Origin: Actinomycetota bacterium
GTDB taxonomy: Bacteria > Actinomycetota > Acidimicrobiia > Acidimicrobiales > Ilumatobacteraceae
Assembly: GCA_009923855.1 (NCBI GenBank)
Contig: RFST01000005.1
Coordinates: 1 to 32,509, forward strand
Length of the DNA stretch: 32,509 nucleotides
Reading direction: 5' to 3'
In this document: positions 17,487-27,433 of the stretch, piece after piece
Numbering within the stretch: position 1 is the first letter of the stretch
How the letters are laid out: every line of letters starts with the position of its first letter
Made by a program: the position numbers and the translations under genes
The notes under the pieces: model-generated
What the model saw: only the letters and a program-made list of their open reading frames with translations
The model's database searches: none
What the model was told of the DNA's origin: nothing

Positions 17487-18508
17487 GCTCCACCGGCCAA
17501 GATCTCGTTGCGGTAGGAGTGGGTCCCATCGAATCTCGACAGCAGGTAGTCACCGGTGACGAGTGGGGCGTGACGGGCCGGCATGTCGTCGCTCTGACAT
17601 GTCGGTAGACACTCGATGCGCGTGTGGAACCCCGGTTCGACGAAGAACGGGATCGAATAGCGATCGACATCGACGGGGTTCACCACCCGATGGGGATTCG
17701 ATACGTAGCGATCGTTGGTCCAGATGGCCATCAGATCACCGAGATTCACAACGGCGTGACCTACAGGCACCACGATGTCGACCCATTGGCCGCCCCGGGT
17801 CATCACCTGAAGTCCTCCAATGCCGTCGTCACACAGCACGGTGATACTTCCGTAGTCGGTGTGGGTACCACACCCCGGCTGGCCGGGGGCTGGCGTCACC
17901 CGAGAGATCGGCGGGTAATGCAGCATTCGCAAGTGGTACATGAACGGGTCACGACCGCCTGCAGACCCCACATGTTCGAAGTGGTCGGGGTGCAACCCGA
18001 GCGCGAGCGCCACCCCGCGGTGGGCGCGCAGGCTTGCTTCCACAGCCGCGGTGAAATAGGCCGACCAGGCGTCGACGAAACCCGGCAGATCGGGCAGGCG
18101 ATTCGGGCCGTGTAGCGGTGTGCCCGCACGAACTTCGGGGTGATCCGGCCCGTGGTGAACCCCGGAGTCGATGGTTTCTTTGAGGTCACCCACACGTGCG
18201 ACATCAAGGTCGTCGGCGCCTGCAAGCGCCCCGTCGAGCGCTTCGGCTGCGATGCCCACGTAGCCGCGGTGGCAGTCACTGCCAGCGATGGAAATCCGCT
18301 CTTTCTCCTCGGTGGGCAAAGCGAAGAAGTCCCGCATCTGTCCCAGAAGTGCCGACTTCACATCGTCGGCGATGCCGTGGCCAACGGTGAGAAGAAACCC
18401 CATCTCCCGGCACGTCGTGTCGATGATGCGGGCTTGCTCCAGCGCAGCCGCGGACGCGTGGTCGGCACCGGTGGCGAACGGAGAGAGATCCACGGTGACG
18501 ATGTCCAT
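17483..18508 (-). CDS. isopenicillin N synthase-like 2-oxoglutarate/Fe(II) oxygenase
   Basis: 'CGTHTDYGSITVLCDDGIGGLQV', 'NPHRVVNPVDVDRYSIPFFVEP' (HxD...H, RxS), N-terminal 'VDLSPFATG...FLLTVGHGI'. Confidence 0.9.
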   Translation of the reverse strand: MDIVTVDLSPFATGADHASAAALEQARIIDTTCREMGFLLTVGHGIADDVKSALLGQMRDFFALPTEEKERISIAGSDCHRGYVGIAAEALDGALAGADDLDVARVGDLKETIDSGVHHGPDHPEVRAGTPLHGPNRLPDLPGFVDAWSAYFTAAVEASLRAHRGVALALGLHPDHFEHVGSAGGRDPFMYHLRMLHYPPISRVTPAPGQPGCGTHTDYGSITVLCDDGIGGLQVMTRGGQWVDIVVPVGHAVVNLGDLMAIWTNDRYVSNPHRVVNPVDVDRYSIPFFVEPGFHTRIECLPTCQSDDMPARHAPLVTGDYLLSRFDGTHSYRNEILAGGA

Positions 18509-18537
18509 ATGCCCGACCCTACTGTTGGGGCGTCAGG

Positions 18538-19758
18538 TCACCGTGACGGCAACGGCGACGCCACGGCAACGACCGCCACCGTGGCTGGCACCAACGCCGC
18601 GAGGCGCACCGTGGTGGTGAACGACCCCGTCGCATCGGCGATCAGTGAGAACGCATAGGGCGCCAGCGCCGTGGACACGACCATCACCGAGGTCATGCGC
18701 CCGCGCCATGTGCCGAGGACTCCCGCCGGAATCCATCGCGCGATCAGTGCGCCCTCGCTCGCTGCAGTCGCGGCCGCGGCCATGCCCACAGCCACCCCAT
18801 ACGCCGCGGCGCTGAGCGGGGATGACACCCACCCGATGGACACGGCCGCAAGGGCGAGGACCGCCATATTGAATGGCACGACCACGCGGGCAGGTACCCG
18901 GTCCACCAGTCGCCCCACGACCAACGCCGTCACCACGGAGGCCAGACTCTGCGGTACGAAGTTGCCTGCGGCCGCCGACGACGACAGTCCCCGTTCACCC
19001 AAGATGGCGATCTGATGGAACCCAAGACCGGTGGCGACAAACCCGGCCGACACAAAGCCAGCGGTCACCACCGCCCAACCCCACAGCGCATCACGCGTCA
19101 GTCCTGAGGCCTCGTCGCCATCGGCATCGTGTTCGGCGCCAGCCTCGGTGCCGGCACCGATTCCATCGGACTCCAATCGAGCGATGCGACGCGACATCGT
19201 GAGCCCGACCACGGCGACAATCCCTGCAAGCACCCACCACGCGGCCCGCCACCCAAGCGCATCAATCAGGCGATCGCCGAGCAGCGGGGTGGCAGGAATG
19301 GCCGAGCCACCCAGGGCGGTCAGCGCACCGAGCGCAGCACCGCGACGCTCCCGCACTGCTTTGGCAACGAACACCGACGCGGACAGCGGCATACCGGTCT
19401 GCCCGAACGATCGCAGGCCGTAGATGGCAACGCTGAGCATCACGATATTCATTGACGCCGACGCGAGTAGGAGGGCCGCCATGAGCGCGGTACTGACCAG
19501 CCGCAAGCCTCGCCCCACACCAACCCGATCGAGCCGACGGCCAAGCCACCCACCGGTGGTACTCGCCGCCAAGGTGCCCACGAGATAGGCAAAGGTCAAC
19601 GTATTGCGGCTGACGTCGAGGGCCTCGGTGAGCGGATCGACGAACACGGAGAAACCCGCCGTCTGCCCTGGCCCCGACAACGCGATCAGCACCGCGCCTG
19701 AACCGATCACGTGACGTCGACGACGACGGAGCAGATTGTCGTCAGTCGTTGTCGCCAC
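18538..19758 (-). CDS. MFS transporter
   Basis: ~400 aa with about 12 hydrophobic helices, 'GGWLGRRLDRVGVGRGLR' (MFS loop 2-3 motif). Confidence 0.85.
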   Translation of the reverse strand: MATTTDDNLLRRRRRHVIGSGAVLIALSGPGQTAGFSVFVDPLTEALDVSRNTLTFAYLVGTLAASTTGGWLGRRLDRVGVGRGLRLVSTALMAALLLASASMNIVMLSVAIYGLRSFGQTGMPLSASVFVAKAVRERRGAALGALTALGGSAIPATPLLGDRLIDALGWRAAWWVLAGIVAVVGLTMSRRIARLESDGIGAGTEAGAEHDADGDEASGLTRDALWGWAVVTAGFVSAGFVATGLGFHQIAILGERGLSSSAAAGNFVPQSLASVVTALVVGRLVDRVPARVVVPFNMAVLALAAVSIGWVSSPLSAAAYGVAVGMAAAATAASEGALIARWIPAGVLGTWRGRMTSVMVVSTALAPYAFSLIADATGSFTTTVRLAALVPATVAVVAVASPLPSR

Positions 19759-19859
19759 CGTGCCTCCACCGAGATCAGACGCCGGTCGACGCCCCGCGCG
19801 ACGCTAACGCCACACCTGTTGCGCACACGACACCGTCATCGATCGGCAAGACTTCCGCG

Positions 19860-20477
19860 ATGGGTCTCTACAGCGAACGTGTTCTCCCGCGGCTGATTGA
19901 TCGTGCCTGTGGGTCGGCACAGCTTGCCAAGTGGCGCGGCCTCGTCGCCGAGGGTCTCTTCGGTGATGTCGTGGAGATCGGTTTCGGTTCCGGTCTGAAC
20001 GTGCCGGTCTATCCCGCAGATGTACGACGGGTGTGGGCAGTGGATCCGTCGGTGACCGCGCGCCGTCTCGCCGCCGAACGCATCGCCGCCTCACCAGTGG
20101 ATATCGAACATGTGGCCCTGCACGGCGAATCGCTGCCCCTCGACGACGCCACATGTGACGGGGCACTCACCACATTCACCCTCTGCACCGTGTCGGATCC
20201 AGCGGCAGCACTCGCCGAACTGCACCGGGTGCTGCGGCCGGGTATGCGCCTGCACTTCCTCGAACACGGTCTTTCGCCCGATGCTCGAGTCGCCGCATGG
20301 CAACACCGCATCGACCCGATCCAACGGCGTATCGCCGATGGCTGTCACCTCAGTCGAGATCCCGTCGCCATGATCTCTGCGGCCGGTTTCGAGGTGCTCG
20401 ATCACAATTCACGGTATGTGCCACGAGCACCGCGCCCCTGGGGGTGGTTCACCGGCGGCGTGGCTCGCCGCCTCTGA
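19860..20477 (+). CDS. class I SAM-dependent methyltransferase
   Basis: 'GDVVEIGFGSGLNVPVYPADVRRVWAVDPS', 'DGALTTFTLCTVSDPAAALAELHRVLRPGMRLHFLEHG'; start trimmed to ATG at 19860. Confidence 0.9.
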   Translation: MGLYSERVLPRLIDRACGSAQLAKWRGLVAEGLFGDVVEIGFGSGLNVPVYPADVRRVWAVDPSVTARRLAAERIAASPVDIEHVALHGESLPLDDATCDGALTTFTLCTVSDPAAALAELHRVLRPGMRLHFLEHGLSPDARVAAWQHRIDPIQRRIADGCHLSRDPVAMISAAGFEVLDHNSRYVPRAPRPWGWFTGGVARRL

Positions 20478-20492
20478 ACCACCACGGTCAGA

Positions 20493-21989
20493 TCAGGACA
20501 GAATTCGTTCCATGATCGCGGCCGCCCTCAACGTGGCCACATCCCCGAGCGGGTGTCCGATCAATTGAATGCCCATCGGGAGCCCGGTGTCACCGCGCCC
20601 GACCGGCAGCGACACTGCAGGCAGCCCGGCAAATGTTGCGTACAGCGTGACCTCCATCCAGCGGTGGTAGGTGTCCATCTCTCGTCCACCCACCCGTTCG
20701 GGCCAGCGCTGCTCCACCGGAAAGGGCCACACCTGAGCGGACGGCACGGCGAGCACGTCCACATCGGCCAGCGCCGCCATCATCGCCACATAGAAGCGTG
20801 TGCGCGTCTCGGCAGCGGCGGTGAATTCACCTGCAGTCAGCGCGGCACCGCTGTCCATTTCCCACAGGGCTTCATCTTTGACCAGTGCACGCGACCCCGT
20901 GTCGCCGAGGTAAGCGCTGATCGTGGCGGACATGGCGGCCTGACGCCAGTGCAGCCATGCGGTCCACACACGGTCCAGATCGATACCGATACCGGCCTCC
21001 ACCACCTGCACACCGGCACCAGCGCCGTGGTGCAGTGCCGCAGCGCAGATGTCGAGCACACCGGGGTCGAAGGGCAGATGACCGGACAGATCTCCGAGCC
21101 ATCCGATCCGAAGTTCGGCGGGGTCACCCTGCAGCGCCGCGGCAACACCATCGGCGGTTGCAAGTTCGCTGAGGTCCCCGGCGATCGACAGCGGCGCTCG
21201 TGGGTCCCAGCCCGCTTGCGTGCCGAGCAAGCGAGCCGCGTCGGCCACATTGCGTGCCATCGGGCCCTCGGTGGCGCATTGTGACGTGTAGGCGTTGCGC
21301 ATGGGGTAGGCCGGTACTCGCCCTTGACTGGGGCGGTATCCCACCACACCGTTGAACGCAGCCGGATTTCTCAGCGACCCCATGAAGTCGCTGCCATCAG
21401 CGACCGGCACCATGCCGGTGGCGAGCGCAACGGCTGCTCCCCCACTCGAACCACCCGCGGTCCGGGAGGGATCGACAGCATTGCGGGTGGTGCCGAACAC
21501 AGGATTGAACGTGTGCGAGCCAAGACCGAACTCGGGCACATTCGTTTTGGCGATGATGATCGCGCCCTGCGCTCTGATCCGCGCGACCTGCAGCGCGTCA
21601 TACGTCGGCACCCATTCGGACAACAACGGTGACCCGAGCGTGGTCCGCAGACCGGCGGCCTCTGCCAGGTCCTTCACCGCATGAGGAAAGCCATGCATCC
21701 AGCCACGCCACCGGCCAGCCACAAGATCCTCATCGGCCGCAGCGGCTTCGGCCATCAATTCATCGCGATCGCGCAGGCTGATGATCGCATTCACCTCTGG
21801 ATTCTGTTCCTCGATCCGATCGAGGTGTGCCGCCATCACCTCCCGACATGACACGGATCGATCAGCGATCGCTGCGGACAGCTCCTGTGCAGTGGCGGCG
21901 GTGAGATCCACGCCCTCATCGTGACCGATCGCACCGCGGAGAACCGGATCGGATGCGCCAGCGTCGATCACACGATGTTGCGGTGCCAC
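20493..21989 (-). CDS. amidase (amidase signature family)
   Basis: 'HGFPHAVKDLAEAAGLRTTLGS', 'AKTNVPEFGLGSHTFNPVFGTTRNAVDPSRTAGGSSGGAAVALATGMVPVADGSDFMGSLRNPA': Ser-cisSer-Lys signature. True start may be downstream of 21989. Confidence 0.95.
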   Translation of the reverse strand: MAPQHRVIDAGASDPVLRGAIGHDEGVDLTAATAQELSAAIADRSVSCREVMAAHLDRIEEQNPEVNAIISLRDRDELMAEAAAADEDLVAGRWRGWMHGFPHAVKDLAEAAGLRTTLGSPLLSEWVPTYDALQVARIRAQGAIIIAKTNVPEFGLGSHTFNPVFGTTRNAVDPSRTAGGSSGGAAVALATGMVPVADGSDFMGSLRNPAAFNGVVGYRPSQGRVPAYPMRNAYTSQCATEGPMARNVADAARLLGTQAGWDPRAPLSIAGDLSELATADGVAAALQGDPAELRIGWLGDLSGHLPFDPGVLDICAAALHHGAGAGVQVVEAGIGIDLDRVWTAWLHWRQAAMSATISAYLGDTGSRALVKDEALWEMDSGAALTAGEFTAAAETRTRFYVAMMAALADVDVLAVPSAQVWPFPVEQRWPERVGGREMDTYHRWMEVTLYATFAGLPAVSLPVGRGDTGLPMGIQLIGHPLGDVATLRAAAIMERILS

Positions 21990-21997
21990 AATGCCCT

Positions 21998-22732
21998 ATG
22001 GCTCATCCCGATGGGGTACCACCACTACGCGATCATCAGGTTGTGGCGCAGAACCTGCCCGAGCATGCCCGGAACCCGATCCACACCGATGAGGGCGCAC
22101 GGGCCGCGGGTTTCGACCGGGCGCTCGTAGCTGGAGTGACGACCTACGCCTATCTGGCGAATGTGCCGTCACGCGACTGGGGTATCGAGTGGGTTCACCA
22201 CGGCACCGCTGAGGTGCGGTTTCGCCGCCCGATCTTCGATGGGGAACGGTTGGCGATACAGGCAGTGGGTGACGCACACACCCTCGCTGTGACCACAACA
22301 ACCGACGACGACCCACGCGTGCTCTGCTCGATGTCTCTCGCTGGCACACCCGCGGCGGAGTTGCGCGATGGTGAGGAGCTGCCCACCATTGAACGAGAGC
22401 TCGAAGGCGAATACGGCGGTGATTACGCAGCGCGGGCCGGCGACTCCTTGCCGTTGTTCGCCATCGGGGAGATCGTCCACCCCGCGGTGTGGCCGGCACT
22501 GGCCAATGACATGGTGCATCGCCATGTGGCACGGGGTTCGTGGGTGCATACACGCTCGATCGTGCGGCACCACGCTCCCGTTGCCACCGGTTCATTGGCG
22601 AGCATCATCGCCCGGGTGATCGATCGTCGCAACGGATCGCTCGGAGAGCGTGCGGTCCTCGATGTGCACATCACCGTGGAGGGTGTGGTGGTCGCCTCGC
22701 TCGAACATGAGGCATATGTCGCGTTGCGCTGA
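21998..22732 (+). CDS. MaoC/hotdog-fold dehydratase-like protein
   Basis: 'NPIHTDEGARAAGFDRALVAGVTTYAYL' resembles the MaoC hydratase motif; ~244 aa; start trimmed to ATG at 21998. Confidence 0.7.
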   Translation: MAHPDGVPPLRDHQVVAQNLPEHARNPIHTDEGARAAGFDRALVAGVTTYAYLANVPSRDWGIEWVHHGTAEVRFRRPIFDGERLAIQAVGDAHTLAVTTTTDDDPRVLCSMSLAGTPAAELRDGEELPTIERELEGEYGGDYAARAGDSLPLFAIGEIVHPAVWPALANDMVHRHVARGSWVHTRSIVRHHAPVATGSLASIIARVIDRRNGSLGERAVLDVHITVEGVVVASLEHEAYVALR

Positions 22733-22795
22733 ACCCGGTCGGTGCATGACCTTGCTCGGCTGGCGTAACGGCGGATCGCAGCGCAGACTGTGCAC

Positions 22796-24361
22796 GTGAG
22801 CGACACCGTCATCGATGAGCAGGTGGTGACCGAGCCCGATGGGGTGACGAGGTCGCGGGCTGCGGTCGCAGGGGCCACGGCCGCTGCCGTGGCCATCGGT
22901 GTGGGCGAACTCGTCAGTGTGATCGATACCGCTGGTCCCTCGCCGCTGTCGGCGGTCGGCGAGGTGTTCATCGACAGCGTGGGTGTCCGACTCAAAGATC
23001 TTGCCGTGTCGTTGTTCGGCACCGGCCACCGCACCGCACTCGTGATCTCAATGCTCATCGTGATCGTTGGTCTCGGTGCCGTGGCTGGACTGCGCGCGAG
23101 GCACCAACTGCGCAGCGGCGTGATCGCTTTCTCCGTGGCGGGTGCTGCGGGTCTCGCGGCGATGCTGTCGCGCCCCGATGATCTCGCCCCGGTGTCGATC
23201 GTGTCGGTCGGTGCTGCCCTCGCCGCCGGTGTGGGCACGCTGTGGTGGATGCTGCGTCTCGCTCTCAGCGCACCGGCGGCACCAATTCCCATGCCGGGCG
23301 CTGCGGTGGCGGGACGACGGGGATTTCTCACCACATCTGCCGGTCTCGGTGCCGCCGCAGCAGCCGCCGGCATCATCGGACGGATCGCCAGAGGCGGTGA
23401 CCCGGTGCCCGCGGTCACGGCGAACTACGCCCTGCCAAGAGCAGCTCGTCGAGTCGAGGTACCCAACACCGGTATCAACGTGGCCGGCGTCAGCCCCTAC
23501 ATCACTCCAACCGATGATTTCTTCCGCATCGACACGGCGCTGCGGGTGCCGCGTGTTGACCCATCGACATGGACGCTGACCATCGATGGTCTCGTCGATC
23601 GTCCAGTCACCATCGACTACGCCGAGTTGCTGTCCATGGATGCTGTGGAGGTGCCGGTCACAATCGCGTGCGTGTCCAATCAGGTGGGTGGCGATCTGGT
23701 CGGTACCGCGGTGTGGCAGGGCGTGCCGCTACGGGACCTACTTGATCGCGCCGGGGTGCGCGATGATGCCGAACAGGTGGTGGGGCGCTCGGTGGATCGC
23801 TTCACCGCCGGTTTCCCGCTCACCGCCCTCGACGACGACCGCACCGCGATCGTCGCCTACGCGATGAATGGCGACTTCTTGCCGGCACTGCACGGTTTCC
23901 CGGCACGTCTGGTGGTGTCGGGACTGTACGGCTACGTCTCAGCCACGAAATGGCTGTCGCGTATCGAATTGGCGACCTGGGACGGAGTGCATGGCTATTG
24001 GATTCCGCTCGGCTGGTCGAAAGAGGCCCCGGTGAAGATCGCGTCGCGTATCGACACTCCAACCAATCGGGTCGACGCGGGGCGCGTGGTACTCGGCGGC
24101 GTGGCACTTGCCCCCTCGGTGGGTATCTCCGCTGTCGAGGTCAGCATCGACGATGATCCGTGGCAGCCGGCCACCCTTGGTCGCGTGGCCGGCGATGACA
24201 CCTGGGTGCAGTGGATGGTGGAATGGGACGCCGACCCTGGGCTGCACTGGGTGCAGGTCCGAGCGTGGGATGCGATGGGTCAGATGCAGACCGAGGAGGT
24301 CTCCGCACCCGCACCCAACGGCGCGACAGGCTGGCACCGCCGACGCATCATCGTCGACTGA
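22796..24361 (+). CDS. membrane-anchored molybdopterin-dependent oxidoreductase (sulfite oxidase-like)
   Basis: N-terminal TM segments, then 'ITPTDDFFRIDTALRVPRVDPSTWTLTIDGLVDRPVTIDYAELLSM..VEVPVTIACVSNQVGGDLVGTAVWQGVPLRDLLDRAG', with C-terminal Mo-co dimerisation-like domain. GTG start. Confidence 0.9.
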   Translation: MSDTVIDEQVVTEPDGVTRSRAAVAGATAAAVAIGVGELVSVIDTAGPSPLSAVGEVFIDSVGVRLKDLAVSLFGTGHRTALVISMLIVIVGLGAVAGLRARHQLRSGVIAFSVAGAAGLAAMLSRPDDLAPVSIVSVGAALAAGVGTLWWMLRLALSAPAAPIPMPGAAVAGRRGFLTTSAGLGAAAAAAGIIGRIARGGDPVPAVTANYALPRAARRVEVPNTGINVAGVSPYITPTDDFFRIDTALRVPRVDPSTWTLTIDGLVDRPVTIDYAELLSMDAVEVPVTIACVSNQVGGDLVGTAVWQGVPLRDLLDRAGVRDDAEQVVGRSVDRFTAGFPLTALDDDRTAIVAYAMNGDFLPALHGFPARLVVSGLYGYVSATKWLSRIELATWDGVHGYWIPLGWSKEAPVKIASRIDTPTNRVDAGRVVLGGVALAPSVGISAVEVSIDDDPWQPATLGRVAGDDTWVQWMVEWDADPGLHWVQVRAWDAMGQMQTEEVSAPAPNGATGWHRRRIIVD

Positions 24362-24424
24362 CAACGAGCCGCACCACGACCGGTGCTGTCGAGCAGCGGT
24401 CGATCGTGGGAGATAGACGCGTTG

Positions 24425-26119
24425 TCAGCCGTGATTCATCGCGGCCACCGCGGCATCGCGCAGATCGCGGCGCAGCAGTTTGCCGGATCCAGTGCGCGGC
24501 AGCGGGCCATCGTGCACCGTGACGTACCGCGGCACCTCGTGACGTGCCAGACGCCCACGGCAGAACTCCAACAGGTCGTCCACGTCGAGTGCTGCGGTGC
24601 CGTACACGGTGATGCCGACTTCTTCTCCGAGTCGTTCATCGGGAACGGCGTAGGCAACTGCTTCGATCACCTCGGGATGCCCATCAACAGCGTTTTCGAC
24701 TGTGCCGCAGCCGATGTTCTCTCCCCCACGGATGATGAGGTCTTTGATGCGGTCGACGATGTGCAAGTGGCCATCGGCATCGATCAGTGCGACATCTCCT
24801 GTGCGGAACCAGCCATCGTCGGTATGCGCATCGGCGGTGGCTGACGGCTTGTTCCAATATTCGCGGAACATCATCACCCCGCGGACCTGCAATTCGCCAC
24901 GTTCGCCGACGGGGACCTCAATGCCACCGTCGTCGACTACTCGAAGGTCCACAACCGCGAGAGCTGGGCCTGAGCTGAGTGGGTGCGCCAGATAGTCCTG
25001 GCCGAAGATGAGGGTGCCGATGGCGCTGGTCTCGGTCATTCCCCAACCGGTGTTTGGCACTGCAGTGTCGAATGCATCGTCGATCTGGCGTACCTGGTCA
25101 GGAGTGCGCGCAGCCCCACCACCACCCACGGATACCAACGACGACAGGTCACGCCCGCCACGGGCTGCAGCCCGCGCCAGATCGCCGGTGACTGCCGGGG
25201 GTGCCGTGATCGTGACGATTCGTTCGCGCTCGATGAGTTCGACCGCAAGGTCTGGATCCCACTTCAACATGGTCACCACTTTGCGCTGCGAACGCAGCGA
25301 CGCCAGATACACACCGTGGAGCCCCAACACATGAAATAAGGGAATGCCAAGGAGGATCGCCGGCCCATAGCCAGCGGTCTCGGGCGGTGACAGCACAACG
25401 CCGTCGCGTTCAGCGAGAACGGTGTATTCGAGTTCCCATGTGAGGAGAGCCGACACCACATTGCGATGTGTGGTGAGCACTCCCTTGGGATGGCCGGTGG
25501 ACCCCGATGTGTACAGAATCAGTGCCGGGTCATCGGGGGCAATGTCCACCTGGGGCATATCGACCGCAGGAGCTGTCGGCCCCAACAGCGACGCAACATC
25601 GATGGCGCCGCCGAGGTCGCCGGGGCCGAAGCCCACCATGTAGCCCGTCCACCCGGAGGCCGCGGCCGATTGCAGGCGTTCGGCGTCGGCGAAAAGAACT
25701 GTCGCCCCTGAGTCGTCGAGCCCGTAGGCCATCTCGTCGTCGTTCCACAGTGAGTTCATCGCGACCGCGATCGCACCAACGGAGGTGGCCGCGCAGAATG
25801 CCAGCATCCATTCGGGATGATTACGACCCGAGATGGCCACACGATCACCGGGTTGCACACCGAGGTCTTCCACCAGTAGGCGCCCGAGACGCGACGCATC
25901 GGCCCATGCCTCGGCGAAGGTCCACCGCCGCGTGGCATCAACAATGAACGTCGCGTCGCTCAGATTGTCGGTATAGAGCTGACGAATGGAGCGCGGCGCG
26001 CCCGCATATGCGCGCACCGCACCTCGACCAATGTCAACCTCGGTCAGCTCCCATGCACCACCGGGTGCGATGTGCTGCTCGATCAGGGCGCGTCGCTGCG
26101 CCGGTGTTCCGTGCCCCAT
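24425..26119 (-). CDS. AMP-binding acyl-CoA synthetase/ligase
   Basis: 'ALILYTSGSTGHPKGVLTTH' (P-loop), 'GWGMTETSAI', 'GWFRTGDVALIDADGHLHIVDRIKDLIIRGGENI', 'PRTGSGKLLRRDLR'. Confidence 0.95.
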   Translation of the reverse strand: MGHGTPAQRRALIEQHIAPGGAWELTEVDIGRGAVRAYAGAPRSIRQLYTDNLSDATFIVDATRRWTFAEAWADASRLGRLLVEDLGVQPGDRVAISGRNHPEWMLAFCAATSVGAIAVAMNSLWNDDEMAYGLDDSGATVLFADAERLQSAAASGWTGYMVGFGPGDLGGAIDVASLLGPTAPAVDMPQVDIAPDDPALILYTSGSTGHPKGVLTTHRNVVSALLTWELEYTVLAERDGVVLSPPETAGYGPAILLGIPLFHVLGLHGVYLASLRSQRKVVTMLKWDPDLAVELIERERIVTITAPPAVTGDLARAAARGGRDLSSLVSVGGGGAARTPDQVRQIDDAFDTAVPNTGWGMTETSAIGTLIFGQDYLAHPLSSGPALAVVDLRVVDDGGIEVPVGERGELQVRGVMMFREYWNKPSATADAHTDDGWFRTGDVALIDADGHLHIVDRIKDLIIRGGENIGCGTVENAVDGHPEVIEAVAYAVPDERLGEEVGITVYGTAALDVDDLLEFCRGRLARHEVPRYVTVHDGPLPRTGSGKLLRRDLRDAAVAAMNHG

Positions 26120-26188
26120 TGGTTCCCCCCGTTCGCCGGCTCGGACCCTGACACGGTAGCCGCCCCGGAGGGAGCGGCGTCAGCCAGA

Positions 26189-27340
26189 TCAGCCACCGAT
26201 ACGCGGCAGCACCTCGGTCGCAGTGATCTCCAACTGTTCGTCCATCTGCTCGCGGGTGAGGCCCGGCATGTCGAAGAACAGCACGAAGTGCTCAACACCC
26301 ACGTCGGTGCGGAACCGTCCCATGAGATCAGCAACCTGCTCAACCGATCCGATGGCCATGATGCCCTGGTCGATCGAATCCTCGATGGCCGGCTTGTGAT
26401 CGAAGGGGGTCTCGGATCCATCGGGCATCGCGTACGTGCGGAACCGACCGTATGGCGACAAGAACTTGATCCACTCGTCGTGCGGACCACGACCGCTGGC
26501 AATCGCCTCGTCGAGGGTGCGACCCACATGGATGTTCAACGCCAGACAGCGACCTTCGCCATGGCCGAGCTCCCAGCCGTTGGCCGCAGCCTTCTCGGCG
26601 AACATGTCCCAACCGGCCTTGGTGCCCTCGATTCCGCGCGATGGCAGCACCGCATGGTGACGAGCGCGTGCTGCGTAGTCGAATGTGGGTGGGGAGGTCA
26701 CCGCTTGATACACGTCGATCGGTGCAATCGGCTTTGGCACCAAGGTCAGGTCCTTCACCGTGCTGCCGCGGTCGGGGATGCCCGGGGGCGGCAACACGAA
26801 GTGCTTGCCGGTGTAAGAGAACCGTTCGTTGGTCCACGCCGCCTTGATGATCTCCATCGACTCTTCGAAGATCTCACGGTTGATGCGATCGAGTTCGGCG
26901 GACATCTCGTTGTCGCCAGAGGCCACCACACCACCGAGCGATTGGGCTTCGCGCGGCACCGTGCCGCGGCCAACACCGAACTGCATGCGATTACCGGTGA
27001 GGATCTGCATCATTGCGGCATCCTCGGCAAGGCGGAGCGGATGCCACTGCGGCACAACGTTAAACATCTGGCCGAGGCGGAGACGCTCGGTCTCTTTGGC
27101 AAGGTGCAGTCCGAACAAGATCAGGTTCGGGGTGACCTCATAACCCTCGTACTGAAAGTGGTGCTCGGTGAGCCACATGGTGTCGTAGCCCAGACGATCC
27201 ATGGTCTTGGCCCATGCCGTCAGGTTGTCGTAGCAGGCGATGAAATCGGGATTGTCGTAGCGCCGATCGACCGGCTCGGGCCCGCCGTAACCGGCATCGG
27301 GCATCGGGACTCCGCCATAGAAATTCGCATCCACTCGCAT
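26189..27340 (-). CDS. LLM class flavin-dependent oxidoreductase (luciferase-like)
   Basis: 'MRVDANFYGGVPMPDAGY...AKTMDRLGYDTMWLTEHHFQYEGYEVTPNLILFGLHLAKETERLRLGQMFNVVPQWHPLRLAEDAAMMQILTGNRMQFGVGRG'. Confidence 0.95.
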   Translation of the reverse strand: MRVDANFYGGVPMPDAGYGGPEPVDRRYDNPDFIACYDNLTAWAKTMDRLGYDTMWLTEHHFQYEGYEVTPNLILFGLHLAKETERLRLGQMFNVVPQWHPLRLAEDAAMMQILTGNRMQFGVGRGTVPREAQSLGGVVASGDNEMSAELDRINREIFEESMEIIKAAWTNERFSYTGKHFVLPPPGIPDRGSTVKDLTLVPKPIAPIDVYQAVTSPPTFDYAARARHHAVLPSRGIEGTKAGWDMFAEKAAANGWELGHGEGRCLALNIHVGRTLDEAIASGRGPHDEWIKFLSPYGRFRTYAMPDGSETPFDHKPAIEDSIDQGIMAIGSVEQVADLMGRFRTDVGVEHFVLFFDMPGLTREQMDEQLEITATEVLPRIGG

Positions 27341-27433
27341 GCACCGAGTGTCGCACATCAGCGCCCACCGCCTGTCCTCGATGAACGAAAAGTCGATGAA
27401 TGATCTGTTGCAAACCTGTGTGCGGAATCAGGA

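Noticed and set aside
22423-23418. 331-aa minus-strand ORF
   Set aside because: Antisense to the MaoC-like and molybdopterin genes; Ala/Pro/Thr/Ser-rich shadow frame.
26072-27403. 443-aa plus-strand ORF
   Set aside because: Complete antisense of the LLM oxidoreductase; low-complexity H/R/G/V composition typical of shadow ORFs.
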